A DNA stretch of 64,000 nt from Arthrobacter antibioticus (GCF_030063205.1 NZ_JASISQ010000002.1:124001-188000); one strand, 5' to 3'. Positions 8,651-16,783 are shown, counted from the first letter of the stretch. Numbers and translations are program-made. Notes: generated by a model from the letters alone, not told the origin.

Positions 8651-9598
8651 ATGCGGTATGTAGTTGGGTATAGCGCCAATGCTCGTGGCGGTGACGCCGT
8701 GAACCTGGCAGTGGCTTTGGCTCGTCGGCAGGGTGCCTCCTTGGACCTCGTCATGGTCATGCCAGAAGGTTCGCTGTACAACGGCGTTTATCCGCCGGAG
8801 ACCGGGTTCGGCACTATTCTGGCCAAGCAGGTCTCAAAATGGCTAGATGAGGGCTTGGCGCTCATTCCGGCTGATGTGCCGGCGCAGGCCCACATCCGTC
8901 GGGGCGACTCTGAGGCGCAGGCGCTTATTGCAGCGGCAGGGGAGTTGGGGGCCGCAATGCTGGTGATTGGTGCCAGCAGTGCCGGCTTGTTCAAGCGATT
9001 CTCGGTTGGTTCGGTTGCCAGCTCCCTGCTGCACGCCTCCACAATTCCTGTTGTCTTGGCCCCGGCAGGGTATAGCCGCACAAAAGCACTCACGCGCCTG
9101 ACCTGTGCACTTGGCACCCGGGCAGGAGCCGAAGACGTGCTGCGAACAGGGATTGCTATGGCAAGACGCCGGTCTCTGCCATTGCGGCTAGTTTCGCTGG
9201 TGGCCTTGGGCTCCGGCGATTCGGGCGCCACTGTAGAGGATGCTGAACGTCACCTTAGACAGGTTGCCGAAGCTAGCCAAGGCGTTGAGAGCAGCGAGCT
9301 GGAGAAGCTGGACATCGACGTTGTGGTTGGCCACGGGCGCACTATTGAAGACGCTGTGGACAACCTCGATTGGAAAAAGGGCGAGATCCTGCTGATTGGG
9401 TCAAGCCGTTTAGCTCAAAATAAATCGATCTTTTTGGGGGCAACGGCCAACCGCATCCTGCGAGCCCTGCCAGTGCCCATGATCGTGGTGCCGCGCAACT
9501 ACGTGCTGCAACCGGAAGAACTCTTCCAGACAACCCAGATCCCCGTCGTCAAAGCAACGAAGCCTGAGGCCGCGGGACCAGCAGAGGTGATGAAATGA
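8651..9598 (+). CDS. Tandem-domain universal stress protein
   Basis: Two UspA-like domains are fused in 315 residues. The first (about 1-140) ends with a nucleotide-loop pattern GASSAGLFKRFSVGSVASSL. The second (about 150-295) ends with GSSRLAQNKSIFLGATANRI. Such proteins bind ATP and act in stress adaptation. AGGAGGACCTT before ATG 8651 is a strong ribosome site. The stop overlaps the permease start by four bases (ATGA), so the two are translationally coupled. A Usp between an amine oxidase and its permease may help cope with peroxide or tune transport, but that is inference. Confidence 0.85.
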   Translation: MRYVVGYSANARGGDAVNLAVALARRQGASLDLVMVMPEGSLYNGVYPPETGFGTILAKQVSKWLDEGLALIPADVPAQAHIRRGDSEAQALIAAAGELGAAMLVIGASSAGLFKRFSVGSVASSLLHASTIPVVLAPAGYSRTKALTRLTCALGTRAGAEDVLRTGIAMARRRSLPLRLVSLVALGSGDSGATVEDAERHLRQVAEASQGVESSELEKLDIDVVVGHGRTIEDAVDNLDWKKGEILLIGSSRLAQNKSIFLGATANRILRALPVPMIVVPRNYVLQPEELFQTTQIPVVKATKPEAAGPAEVMK

Positions 9599-11127
9599 CA
9601 AGTCCAGACACAGTTAGGAACGCCGCCGGCGACCACGGACTCAGTGAAAAGGGCCTTAAGGCCGGCTCCGTTGGGCTCATTGGTGCTGTTGTCATAGGCA
9701 TCTCCTGCATTGCCCCGGCCTACACCCTGACAGCCGCCCTAGGACCCACGGTCTCGGAAGTGGGCGTGCACCTGCCAGCGATTTTCCTTGTGGGGTTCAT
9801 TCCCATGTTGCTGGTGGCGTTGGGATACCGGGAATTAAATAATGCCATGCCCGACGCCGGTACCTCCTTCACTTGGGCAACCCGAGCCTTTGGCCCGTGG
9901 CTGGGCTGGATGGGCGGTTGGGGGTTGATTGCTGCCACCATCATTGTGCTCTCAAACTTGGCGGCGGTGGCAGTTGATTTCTTTTACCTGATGCTGGCGC
10001 AAATATTTTCCAATCCTTCACTGGCGGATCTCACCCGAAACCTTCCACTAAACCTGGCCACCACCATGGTGTTTATCGCAGGTGCATGTTGGATTTCATA
10101 CCGGGGTATGGAGACCACCAAGTCCTTCCAGTACATTCTGGTTGCGTTCCAGTTACTGGTTCTTGGCTGGTTCGCCTTCGCGGCCTTCGCTCACGTGGCC
10201 AACGGCACGGCATTTGATGCCACAGCCATTCAGGCTGACTGGTTCAATCCCTTCGCCGTTGAATCGTTCTCGCAGTTCGCCGCAGGTGTTTCGCTGTCCA
10301 TCTTCATCTTTTGGGGTTGGGACGTCACGCTAACAATGAACGAGGAAACGAAGAACCCGAAAAAGACGCCCGGCCGGGCAGCCACCGTTACGATCATCGT
10401 CATTGTGCTGATCTACATGACGGTGTCCTTGGCCACGCTGTCCTTCGCTGGCATCGGTACTACAGGACTCGGCGCTGGAAACCCGGAAAATCAGGGCAGC
10501 ATCTTCGCCGTCCTTGCCGGACCTGTCATGGGGCCTTTCGCAATCTTGATGTCGCTGGCCATTCTGAGTTCCTCAGCGGCGTCTTTGCAGTCAACGTTCG
10601 TTTCGCCGGCCAGGACGCTGCTGTCCATGGGGCATTACCGTGCTCTGCCTAAGAGCTTCGGCAAGATCAGCCCCACGCACAAGTCACCTGGCTATGCGAC
10701 AGTGGCAGCAGCCATTGCTGCAGCAGGGTTCTACATCATCACCCGGACCCTGTCCGAGAACGCCCTGTGGGATACGATCACGGCTTTGGGCATGATGATT
10801 TGTTTCTACTACGGCATTACTGCACTAGCCTGTGTCTGGTATTTTCGCGCAGAAGCCTTCCACGGGATCAAGAATTTTATTTTCAAGTTCCTTGCCCCGC
10901 TCATCGGCGGTGTGATTTTGCTTGTCATGTTCTTCAAAACGGCCTATGACTCGATGGATCCCGATTATGGTTCAGGTTCCAACATTGGTGGACTAGGACT
11001 GGTATTCATCCTTGGCGCCGGGGTCATTGCCCTCGGAGCGGTGCTGATGTTCTTTATGTACCGCAGCCACCCTGAATTTTTCAAGGGTGAGGTACTGGGG
11101 AAGGCCAGCCAGCCGTACAACCCCTAG
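9595..11127 (+). CDS. APC-family amino acid/polyamine permease, probable putrescine importer
   Basis: A 510-residue membrane protein with about twelve hydrophobic segments. The N-terminal APC signature is clear: GLIGAVVIGISCIAPAYTLT, then PDAGTSFTWATRAFGPWLGW, the usual glycine-rich first and third segments. Amino acid-polyamine-organocation carriers exchange or import amines with protons or sodium. It is the last gene of the operon that starts with putrescine oxidase, overlaps the Usp gene by four bases, and is followed by a strong bidirectional terminator. Putrescine as substrate follows from the operon; GABA or another amine is possible. Confidence 0.85.
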   Translation: MTSPDTVRNAAGDHGLSEKGLKAGSVGLIGAVVIGISCIAPAYTLTAALGPTVSEVGVHLPAIFLVGFIPMLLVALGYRELNNAMPDAGTSFTWATRAFGPWLGWMGGWGLIAATIIVLSNLAAVAVDFFYLMLAQIFSNPSLADLTRNLPLNLATTMVFIAGACWISYRGMETTKSFQYILVAFQLLVLGWFAFAAFAHVANGTAFDATAIQADWFNPFAVESFSQFAAGVSLSIFIFWGWDVTLTMNEETKNPKKTPGRAATVTIIVIVLIYMTVSLATLSFAGIGTTGLGAGNPENQGSIFAVLAGPVMGPFAILMSLAILSSSAASLQSTFVSPARTLLSMGHYRALPKSFGKISPTHKSPGYATVAAAIAAAGFYIITRTLSENALWDTITALGMMICFYYGITALACVWYFRAEAFHGIKNFIFKFLAPLIGGVILLVMFFKTAYDSMDPDYGSGSNIGGLGLVFILGAGVIALGAVLMFFMYRSHPEFFKGEVLGKASQPYNP

Positions 11128-11140
11128 AGGCTCGCTACAT

Positions 11141-11209
11141 AAAAAGCCACCGTTTGCGGTTTAGGCCACCCGTGGCAGGGTGGCCTAAACCGCAAACGGT
11201 GGCTTTTTT
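11141..11209. terminator. Bidirectional rho-independent terminator, 31-bp stem
   Basis: Arms 11141-11171 and 11178-11208 are perfectly complementary over 31 bp around a 6-nt loop. The right arm ends in six T and the left arm begins with five A, so it can terminate transcription from both sides. It lies between the convergent permease and DUF5997 genes. Confidence 0.9.
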
Positions 11210-11242
11210 CACTTCACGGGGCTGGAGATGCCCTTTTAGACG

Positions 11243-11632
11243 CTAGCTCTTGGGCCGACGAGCCGTTTCCCGCTCTTTCGCCAGCTTGGCCTCGGCACGA
11301 GCCTTGGCGTGGACGGCACGCTCCTCAACCAGCCACGCAGGGGGAGCCTGCAATAGCGCGGTGATATCCGCCGTCGTCAGTGCCTCGGAAATATTCGAAC
11401 GGTTAAGACCGCCAACGGAGATGTTTAGTTTCTGGGCAATGACCGGACGCGGGTGGGGTCCGTTGCGGCGCAGTTCTTCCAGCCAAGCGGGAGGCTCCTC
11501 CTGCAAAACCTTGAATTCTTCCCGGCTGATTGCGTTCTCTTGGAATTTCGCTGGTGCTGCGGGCAGGTGGATGCCCAGCTTCTTGGCTGCCGTGGCGGAT
11601 TTCATGGCCTGGGGTGAAGGTTCAATGCTCAT
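11243..11632 (-). CDS. DUF5997-family protein with an internal duplication
   Basis: A 129-residue soluble protein that I recognise as an actinobacterial DUF5997-type protein; no function is established. It contains two copies of one motif: SREEFKVLQEEPPAWLEELR near residues 36-55 and TTADITALLQAPPAWLVEER near 86-105, with RPVIAQKLNISVGGLNRSNI between them that reads like a short helix-turn-helix. The C-terminus is Ala/Lys/Arg-rich and ends RRPKS. It starts at ATG 11632 and diverges from the LysR-like gene with only 63 bases between, which suggests that the two work together. Confidence 0.65.
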   Translation of the reverse strand: MSIEPSPQAMKSATAAKKLGIHLPAAPAKFQENAISREEFKVLQEEPPAWLEELRRNGPHPRPVIAQKLNISVGGLNRSNISEALTTADITALLQAPPAWLVEERAVHAKARAEAKLAKERETARRPKS

Positions 11633-11695
11633 GCACTAAGCGTACCGGTGGCCAGAGAGTAGTTTTAGAGGAAAGCGGTAGGTTAGGGTAAACAG

Positions 11696-12499
11696 GTGCC
11701 TGAATTCCGCGAACTTACAGTGACCTTTGTCCCGGGTGTGACCCCTGGAAAGTGGATCCACCGCTGGCAGGAGCGTATGCCGGACGTGCCTTTAGTTTCG
11801 CACCCTGTGCCGGAAACGCGCCAGTTAGATTCCGTGCGGGCCGGCGAGGTCGACATGGCTTTTGTGCGGCTGCCCGTGGATAAGACGGGGCTGCACGTGA
11901 TCCCGCTGTACAGCGAACTCTCGGTTGTCGTTGCCCCTAAGGATCACCCCATTGCCGCCTTCGACGAGCTTGATGTTGCGGATCTGGCGGATGAATATCT
12001 GCTTGCCGACCCCGATGACTTCCCACAATGGCGTGATATTTCTAGCGAAATTGCGGCAGGTACCCGCAAACCGCTGCCTCCCATGGCCGGGATTGAGGAA
12101 GCACTGGATCTGGTGGAGGCTGGCCTGGGTATTCTCATCCTGCCAATGTCCGTGGGCAGGCACTACAGCCGGAAAACCTTGCGTTCGCGACTGCTGCACG
12201 GTGTGCCAGAAACGAGCATTGGGCTGGCCTGGATAGACAACCCTGTCCCGTTGTCTGCAGACGATGAGGCAGTGATCCAAGAGTTTATTGGTGTGGTGCG
12301 CGGGCGTAGTGCCAATAGCTCGCGCCAGCCCTCCGTTCAGGCGAAGCAGGATGCCGCGCCTAAAAAGGGTGCCAAAGTCGCAAAAAGTTCGACGCAGGCC
12401 CGCACCGGCGCGGCCAAGGGCAAGTCCAGTGGGGCGAACCTGCGCGGCGGCGGTCGGCCTGGCGGTAAGGCTCGCGCGCAAAAGCGCGGGCGACGCTAG
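11696..12499 (+). CDS. LysR-type substrate-binding domain protein lacking the DNA-binding domain, with a basic tail
   Basis: Residues 1-205 form the effector-binding half of a LysR regulator: TVTFVPGVTPGKWIHRW, SVRAGEVDMAFVRLP, LHVIPLYSELSVVVAPKDHP, and EEALDLVEAGLGILILPMSV. The usual ~60-residue N-terminal helix-turn-helix is absent, and the 63-base gap to the divergent gene leaves no room for one. The last ~60 residues are instead rich in Lys, Arg, Ala and Gly and end KARAQKRGRR, a histone- or AT-hook-like tail that could bind nucleic acid. GTG 11696 is the first start in frame. It may form a split regulator with the DUF5997 neighbour; this is inference. Confidence 0.75.
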   Translation: MPEFRELTVTFVPGVTPGKWIHRWQERMPDVPLVSHPVPETRQLDSVRAGEVDMAFVRLPVDKTGLHVIPLYSELSVVVAPKDHPIAAFDELDVADLADEYLLADPDDFPQWRDISSEIAAGTRKPLPPMAGIEEALDLVEAGLGILILPMSVGRHYSRKTLRSRLLHGVPETSIGLAWIDNPVPLSADDEAVIQEFIGVVRGRSANSSRQPSVQAKQDAAPKKGAKVAKSSTQARTGAAKGKSSGANLRGGGRPGGKARAQKRGRR

Positions 12500-12570
12500 C
12501 GCTTCTTCGCAGCTTTCGCGTGTCGGTGTAGCTTGCGCAGCGAACCGGCACTAGCTGGCAAATAGCGTTA

Positions 12571-12619
12571 AACCAAAGCGCTGGCTCCCGCCCAATGGGC
12601 GGAAACCAGCGCTTTGGTT
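12571..12619. terminator. Two-part hairpin between convergent genes
   Basis: Outer arms AACCAAAGCGCTGG (12571-12584) and CCAGCGCTTTGGTT (12606-12619) pair perfectly over 14 bp. Inside is a second 6-bp stem, CCGCCC-AAT-GGGCGG (12588-12602). It separates the LysR-like gene from the WXG100 gene; no strong T-run follows. Confidence 0.7.
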
Positions 12620-12644
12620 CTTGCTGTGCTTCTGTGAGCTGTGC

Positions 12645-12914
12645 TTACTTGGAAGCGTCGAGCTGCTGCTGCTTCTGCTTGTTCACAATGACCTTGACGT
12701 CGCCGAGGTCGCTGATGACGCGGGCAAGTGACTTCTTGGACGTGGGCCACTGGGTGCCCTTGAAGCGGGTGGCGTCGGGGCCTTCCCACTGAACGGACTG
12801 TGCCTTGCTGTCCAGGGTAGACATGACCTGAGTGATCTGGTCAATGGCGGTGCCGAGCTTTGAGGCCAAATCGGCCATGTCCTGGGGATCGTTACCAATC
12901 ATTCCAGCTGCCAT
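12645..12914 (-). CDS. WXG100-family (ESAT-6-like) protein
   Basis: An 89-residue, mostly helical protein with the WxG turn (WEG near residues 43-45) between two predicted helices, as in substrates of the type VII (ESX) secretion system. It has no signal peptide and ends in a Gln/Lys-rich helix. The YxxxD/E export motif found after the second helix of many partners is not obvious. No ESX core gene (EccC, EccD, MycP) is nearby, so it is an orphan copy. ATG 12914 is preceded on the minus strand by GGAAGTGCATC. Confidence 0.8.
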   Translation of the reverse strand: MAAGMIGNDPQDMADLASKLGTAIDQITQVMSTLDSKAQSVQWEGPDATRFKGTQWPTSKKSLARVISDLGDVKVIVNKQKQQQLDASK

Positions 12915-13186
12915 GATGCACTTCCTTCACTAAAAATTTGCGGTATTACCGCTGTGGTTTCACTGCGACCGGAGAGTTCCTGCCGAGCGATTACTTAGAA
13001 TCTATCCCGACTTGGCCACAGCCGTCGATGGGGTGCGCTACCCATGCAGCGCTACCCATCCGGCACCGGCCTACGCAGCGGTGTCCAGGACTGGACATTG
13101 ACAGGGCAAATACACCGTGCCATATTGACGGCAATGGCCTAGGACCCGCCCACGCCAGAGTTTGTCAGCTCAAAGGAGAGACGACT

Positions 13187-14230
13187 GTGAAAGCGGCATT
13201 GTGGGAAATTGAAACATTTGACTATCACACGGCAGGTGAGCCGTTCAGGATTGTCCCGGCCCTGCCTTTCGACATTTCTGGAAGTACCGCGCTGGAACGG
13301 CGCGAAAATGCCATTGCAGGGGATGCCGATAAAATTCGGAAGCTCCTTGTCAACGAGCCTCGCGGGCATGCCGATATGTACGGTGGCTTTGTGGTGCCAC
13401 CCAATGACTCCGGGGCCCATTTTGGCGCCATATTCTGGCACCGTGAGGGTTTCTCCACTGTCTGCGGACACGGCACCATGGCGTTGGGAACGTGGGCTGT
13501 GCGCAGTGGACTTGTCAGGGCCCCGGACGACGGCGAGACGGACGTTGTGATTGATATTCCTTCGGGTCGCGTCACGGCGCGGGTGACGATGGGTGGCGGC
13601 AAAGTCAGGGAAGTGGCATTTCACAATGTGCCCTCCTACGTTGTGGCGCGAGACATTAAGGTGAAAACCGCGGACTTTGGGTTGTTGCGTGTTGATTTGG
13701 CATGGAGTGGAGCTCTGTACGCCTCGGTTTCTGCCGCTGCTGCGGGTCTTGAGGTCACGCCGTCGAACTTGGCGAAGGTGGTTTCCGCCGGGCACCAAGT
13801 GGCGGGCGCACTAGCGGGGCACCCGGCAGCGCAGCACCCGGGGAACACCCAACTGGAAGGTATTTTTGGCACGATCTTCCACGAGCCCGTCAAAGAATCC
13901 GGGTCCGGACTTGCGCAGCGCAATGTGAGCGTTTTTGCTGATGGGCAAGTGGACAGGTCGCCCAGTGGGTCAGGAACTGCCGCCCGGGTGGCGTTGCTGA
14001 GCGATTCTGGGCAACTGGCGGACGGGGACGTGCTGGAAAACTATTCAATTATTGACACTCGATTCACCGCCCGAGTTGTTGACAGGGTTACTGGCAGCAT
14101 GGGCGAGAAGTTGGGCGGCTCAAGTGAGAGTGTAGTGGTTGAAGTCAGTGGCCGGTCCTTCCCTGTTGGCGAAGGTAAATTCACTTTGGACGCTGACGAT
14201 GAGCTGGGATTGGGGTTTGTACTGCGGTGA
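13187..14230 (+). CDS. Proline racemase superfamily protein with Cys/Ser active site (hydroxyproline epimerase or dehydratase)
   Basis: Members of this superfamily racemise proline, epimerise 4-hydroxyproline, or dehydrate trans-3-hydroxy-L-proline using two opposed active-site residues. The first site is Cys93 in TVCGHGTMALG. The second site, normally Cys in DRSPCGTGT, reads DRSPSGSGTAAR here, so it is Ser260. Epimerases and racemases usually have Cys/Cys or Ser/Cys and 3-hydroxyproline dehydratases Cys/Thr, so Cys/Ser leans toward dehydratase-like chemistry. GTG 13187 is chosen because AAAGGAGAG lies 6 nt upstream and the 347-residue product has family length; the frame is open for 83 more codons upstream without family similarity. 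No other hydroxyproline genes adjoin it. Confidence 0.85.
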   Translation: MKAALWEIETFDYHTAGEPFRIVPALPFDISGSTALERRENAIAGDADKIRKLLVNEPRGHADMYGGFVVPPNDSGAHFGAIFWHREGFSTVCGHGTMALGTWAVRSGLVRAPDDGETDVVIDIPSGRVTARVTMGGGKVREVAFHNVPSYVVARDIKVKTADFGLLRVDLAWSGALYASVSAAAAGLEVTPSNLAKVVSAGHQVAGALAGHPAAQHPGNTQLEGIFGTIFHEPVKESGSGLAQRNVSVFADGQVDRSPSGSGTAARVALLSDSGQLADGDVLENYSIIDTRFTARVVDRVTGSMGEKLGGSSESVVVEVSGRSFPVGEGKFTLDADDELGLGFVLR

Positions 14231-14390
14231 TGTGCCGCGCGGACAGCGCAATACGGTATGAAACGGTACATTATGGGAAAAAACTGGGACGATTGGTCAA
14301 TGAACACATCCAGTTTCACCATTCAGGGGCTTCCTGCATGCCTTTGTCAGCTCGCGGATGCCTTAGTTTCATTGAAGGGCCGGTTCTGAG

Positions 14391-15608
14391 TTGCGCCTAA
14401 TACCGGAGAAGGTCCGGGTTAGTTCGAACTATGCCGGTGTGCTGAAAGTTGGCAGTTCACCGATTCCGGCGTGGGTATCTTTCCTTGTCGCCGTTCTAGT
14501 CACTGTTTCGGCTGTTGATGATACGCGCCTGTTCATCATGAAAGCGCAGACTGGACCGTTTCCCTGGTGGGCGCTGGCCGGCACTGCCAGCTACTGGGCT
14601 GTATGGATGACAATCGCGTTCTGGCCGCGCCTGACAGCTATAGCTTTTGTGGTGATGCTGGCAGCCATGTACCCAAGCACGCAGCCGGGCGGTGCACTTA
14701 TTTTGGCGTTTGGGGCGCTTGCCGTTGCCGCATACCGAGTCTCCACCCGAAGTTTGGCAGTTATAGTTGGTTTTTTTCTCGCGTGGCAGATTGTCTGGAT
14801 ATTTGGTGTCTCAGAGCTGAGCGTGGCGGCACTTTGGGCCTATTTATTCGCCACGTTGCTGCTCATAACACCAGGATTAGCGGTAAAACTCTTGAGAGAG
14901 AAGGCCCTCCGGGTTGAACGCACTCAAAAGGAAGCAGAGGAAAAAGCCGCTCAGGCGGCCCTTGAACAGCGCATGGAATTGGCGCGTGAATTGCATGACG
15001 TTGTTACTCATGGGCTGACAATGATTGCGGTGCAGGCAAACCTTGGCACGATTTCTAAAGAGGAGAGTGACCGCGCGCATGCCTTGACCGAAATTGGTGG
15101 GATGGCGCGGAACTCACTTGATGACCTGCGCAGGCTTCTCCAGACAATGCGCGCCGATGAGGTTCCCCAAGGCGTACCTGGAACGGACTCTGATGTTTCG
15201 CCCAACCCGGCCTGTATAGATTTGGCACAGAGCATTGCCGATGCGCAGAAGATGCTCAATGGACTTAGTGTCCCCACACGTGTCACAACATCCGGAGACT
15301 TGGAGCGGACTCCCAATGGGTTGCGCTCCACTGTCCTGCGGGTACTGCAGGAAAGTGCGACTAATGCCGTCAAACATGCCGGCAGTGGTAGCGAATGTGA
15401 TATCCGCGTGGACGTAAAAGAAGAATTCATTGAACTAAGCGTTCAAAACCGAATGACCCCCGGTAAGCCGGGCCTGCCGGTCTCCGGCACTGGGCTGGCT
15501 GGGCTGCGAGAACGGGCTTCGCGATTGGGCGGCACACTTGAGGCTGGACCCGTAGATGGGTGGTGGCGTGTGCGCGTCGTGTTGCCGCTTTCGGGCCGTC
15601 CTATGTGA
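14391..15608 (+). CDS. Sensor histidine kinase (NarL/DesK type)
   Basis: A 405-residue membrane sensor. About six hydrophobic segments fill residues 25-168 with hardly any extracytoplasmic domain, so it likely senses within the membrane or through short loops. A coiled linker (RVERTQKEAEEKAAQAALEQ) leads to the HisKA_3 box ELARELHDVVTHGLTM, with His202 as phosphate acceptor. The ATPase domain shows an N-box (ESATNAVKHA) and a G-box (GTGLAGLRERASRLGG). The start is TTG 14391, with GAAGGG 11 nt upstream; later starts are possible. The partner regulator lies 344 bases downstream, with a 35-codon ORF between. A small secreted peptide gene follows, so the ligand may be a peptide (inference). Confidence 0.88.
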   Translation: MRLIPEKVRVSSNYAGVLKVGSSPIPAWVSFLVAVLVTVSAVDDTRLFIMKAQTGPFPWWALAGTASYWAVWMTIAFWPRLTAIAFVVMLAAMYPSTQPGGALILAFGALAVAAYRVSTRSLAVIVGFFLAWQIVWIFGVSELSVAALWAYLFATLLLITPGLAVKLLREKALRVERTQKEAEEKAAQAALEQRMELARELHDVVTHGLTMIAVQANLGTISKEESDRAHALTEIGGMARNSLDDLRRLLQTMRADEVPQGVPGTDSDVSPNPACIDLAQSIADAQKMLNGLSVPTRVTTSGDLERTPNGLRSTVLRVLQESATNAVKHAGSGSECDIRVDVKEEFIELSVQNRMTPGKPGLPVSGTGLAGLRERASRLGGTLEAGPVDGWWRVRVVLPLSGRPM

Positions 15609-15655
15609 CTATTTGACCAGTCATTGTTTTTTAGTGCCTTATTCCCTCGTCCGTT

Positions 15656-15671
15656 TGGTCAGATTTGACCA
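15656..15671. promoter_or_regulatory. Palindrome TGGTCA-N4-TGACCA upstream of the small ORF and regulator
   Basis: Perfect 6-bp arms separated by GATT. A related half-site (ATTTGACCA) also occurs at 15611-15619. NarL-type regulators often bind such short inverted repeats. It lies 114 bases before the 35-codon ORF and about 280 before the regulator gene. Confidence 0.4.
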
Positions 15672-15784
15672 TAGAGCATTGAATACGAGCTTCTTCTTGC
15701 ATAGCGTAATAAAATGCGCGGGCTGATGACAGCACAATGTTTAAATGATGCTTACGAGGTCCTGCCTCATCAAAGGAGAAGGCC

Positions 15785-15892
15785 ATGAATGAATTGCACT
15801 TGTTTGGAGCCGGACGTCCGGGACAACAGGGCGGGTCAAAGCCGGCGGGAATTTGGCCAGCCGGTTCTTTTCCCACAACGCCGACTCGCTGA
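15785..15892 (+). CDS. 35-residue ORF between kinase and regulator
   Basis: ATG 15785 is preceded by a near-perfect ribosome site (AAAGGAGAAGGCC). The product starts MNELHLFGAGRPGQQGG and ends SFPTTPTR; it is rich in Gly and Pro, has no hydrophobic segment or Cys, and no signal peptide. I do not recognise it. It could be a regulatory leader peptide, an intracellular signal precursor, or a chance ORF with a good ribosome site. Its place between the two halves of a two-component system makes it worth recording. Confidence 0.4.
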   Translation: MNELHLFGAGRPGQQGGSKPAGIWPAGSFPTTPTR

Positions 15893-15952
15893 GAGTTGCT
15901 GGTACCTTTGGCCTTTCTTATGGCCATTATCGCAAATCTAGGTACGTAGACT

Positions 15953-16627
15953 GTGACCATGACTTTGAATGCGGTAGCAACTAAATCAATTGACGTGGTC
16001 ATCGTGGATGACGAAAAATTCGTCCGAGGCGCATTGCGCACTTACCTGTCCCAGGCAACTGACGTATCGGTGGTAGCCGAAGGCGAGAACGGCGCACAGG
16101 CCGTGCGGTTGGCTCACGAACACCATCCTGACGTCATGCTCATTGACATTCAAATGCCTGTCATGGATGGCATTGCGGCAATCCGACGAATAGTGGCCGA
16201 GCTGCCAGAGGTACGCATACTCGTTGTGACCGGCCATATTTCCGATGTGTACCTCAAGTCCGCGCTCATTGCCGGAGCTAGCGGTTACGTAGTCAAGGAT
16301 GCCAAGCCCGAGCGCATCGTGGCAGCGGTCAGAGAAGTGCATGCGGGAGAGTGCCCTATCGACCCGGGTGTCACGCACCTGCTTGTTGCCGACATTCGCA
16401 AGAGCCTACCTGCCACCAGGCAGCGAAGTGCCGTTGAACTCTCAGACAGAGAAGAAGACGTATTAAAGCTGCTGTGCGAGGGGCAAAGCAACAGTGAGAT
16501 CGCTTCCGCCTTACACCTCTCGGAATCAACGGTGAAATATCACCTGGTCCGTTTGGGGCGTAAATTCTCGGCGCGGGATAGGTTGCAGATTGTCATCACA
16601 GCACTCCGCACGGGAGTCATAGCTTAG
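15953..16627 (+). CDS. LuxR/NarL-type response regulator
   Basis: The receiver domain (about residues 12-130) has the acidic pair VDDE, the phosphate-acceptor Asp65 in VMLIDIQMPVMDG, and the conserved Lys in YVVKDAKPERI. The C-terminal LuxR helix-turn-helix reads ELSDREEDVLKLLCEG, then NSEIASALHLSESTVKYHL. GTG 15953 gives 224 residues; ATG 15959 is two codons later and equally likely. It is the obvious partner of the upstream kinase. Candidate binding sites are the palindromes at 15656-15671 and 16665-16680, the latter just before the secreted peptide gene. Confidence 0.9.
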   Translation: MTMTLNAVATKSIDVVIVDDEKFVRGALRTYLSQATDVSVVAEGENGAQAVRLAHEHHPDVMLIDIQMPVMDGIAAIRRIVAELPEVRILVVTGHISDVYLKSALIAGASGYVVKDAKPERIVAAVREVHAGECPIDPGVTHLLVADIRKSLPATRQRSAVELSDREEDVLKLLCEGQSNSEIASALHLSESTVKYHLVRLGRKFSARDRLQIVITALRTGVIA

Positions 16628-16664
16628 GGTGCGTTCGGTTGGGAAGTTCGAGGGGTAAAAAAGA

Positions 16665-16680
16665 CTGTCCAAAAGGACAG
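16665..16680. promoter_or_regulatory. Palindrome CTGTCC-AAAA-GGACAG upstream of the peptide gene
   Basis: A perfect 16-bp inverted repeat, followed 34 bp later by another TGTCC half-site (16700-16704). A possible -10 (TATAAG, 16686-16691) follows at a distance that puts the palindrome over the -35 position, as for an activator site. It has the same 6-4-6 layout as the palindrome at 15656-15671, though a different sequence. Its position suggests binding by the response regulator encoded just upstream. Confidence 0.45.
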
Positions 16681-16783
16681 GGGTGTATAAGGTTTTAGGT
16701 GTCCTTTTGGCTCAAGTGTGGCCCTAAGCTGGGGACCAGCCATGTCATGGTGATTCACATCATTGATCCTGAAAGGTTTCCTC

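Noticed and set aside
12938-13186. Upstream extension of the proline-racemase-family frame
   Set aside because: The 83 extra codons have no family counterpart, and GTG 13187 has a strong ribosome site.
14273-14389. 38-codon ORF ending one base before the kinase TTG start
   Set aside because: It has no ribosome site and no recognisable features; it could couple translation to the kinase but support is too thin.
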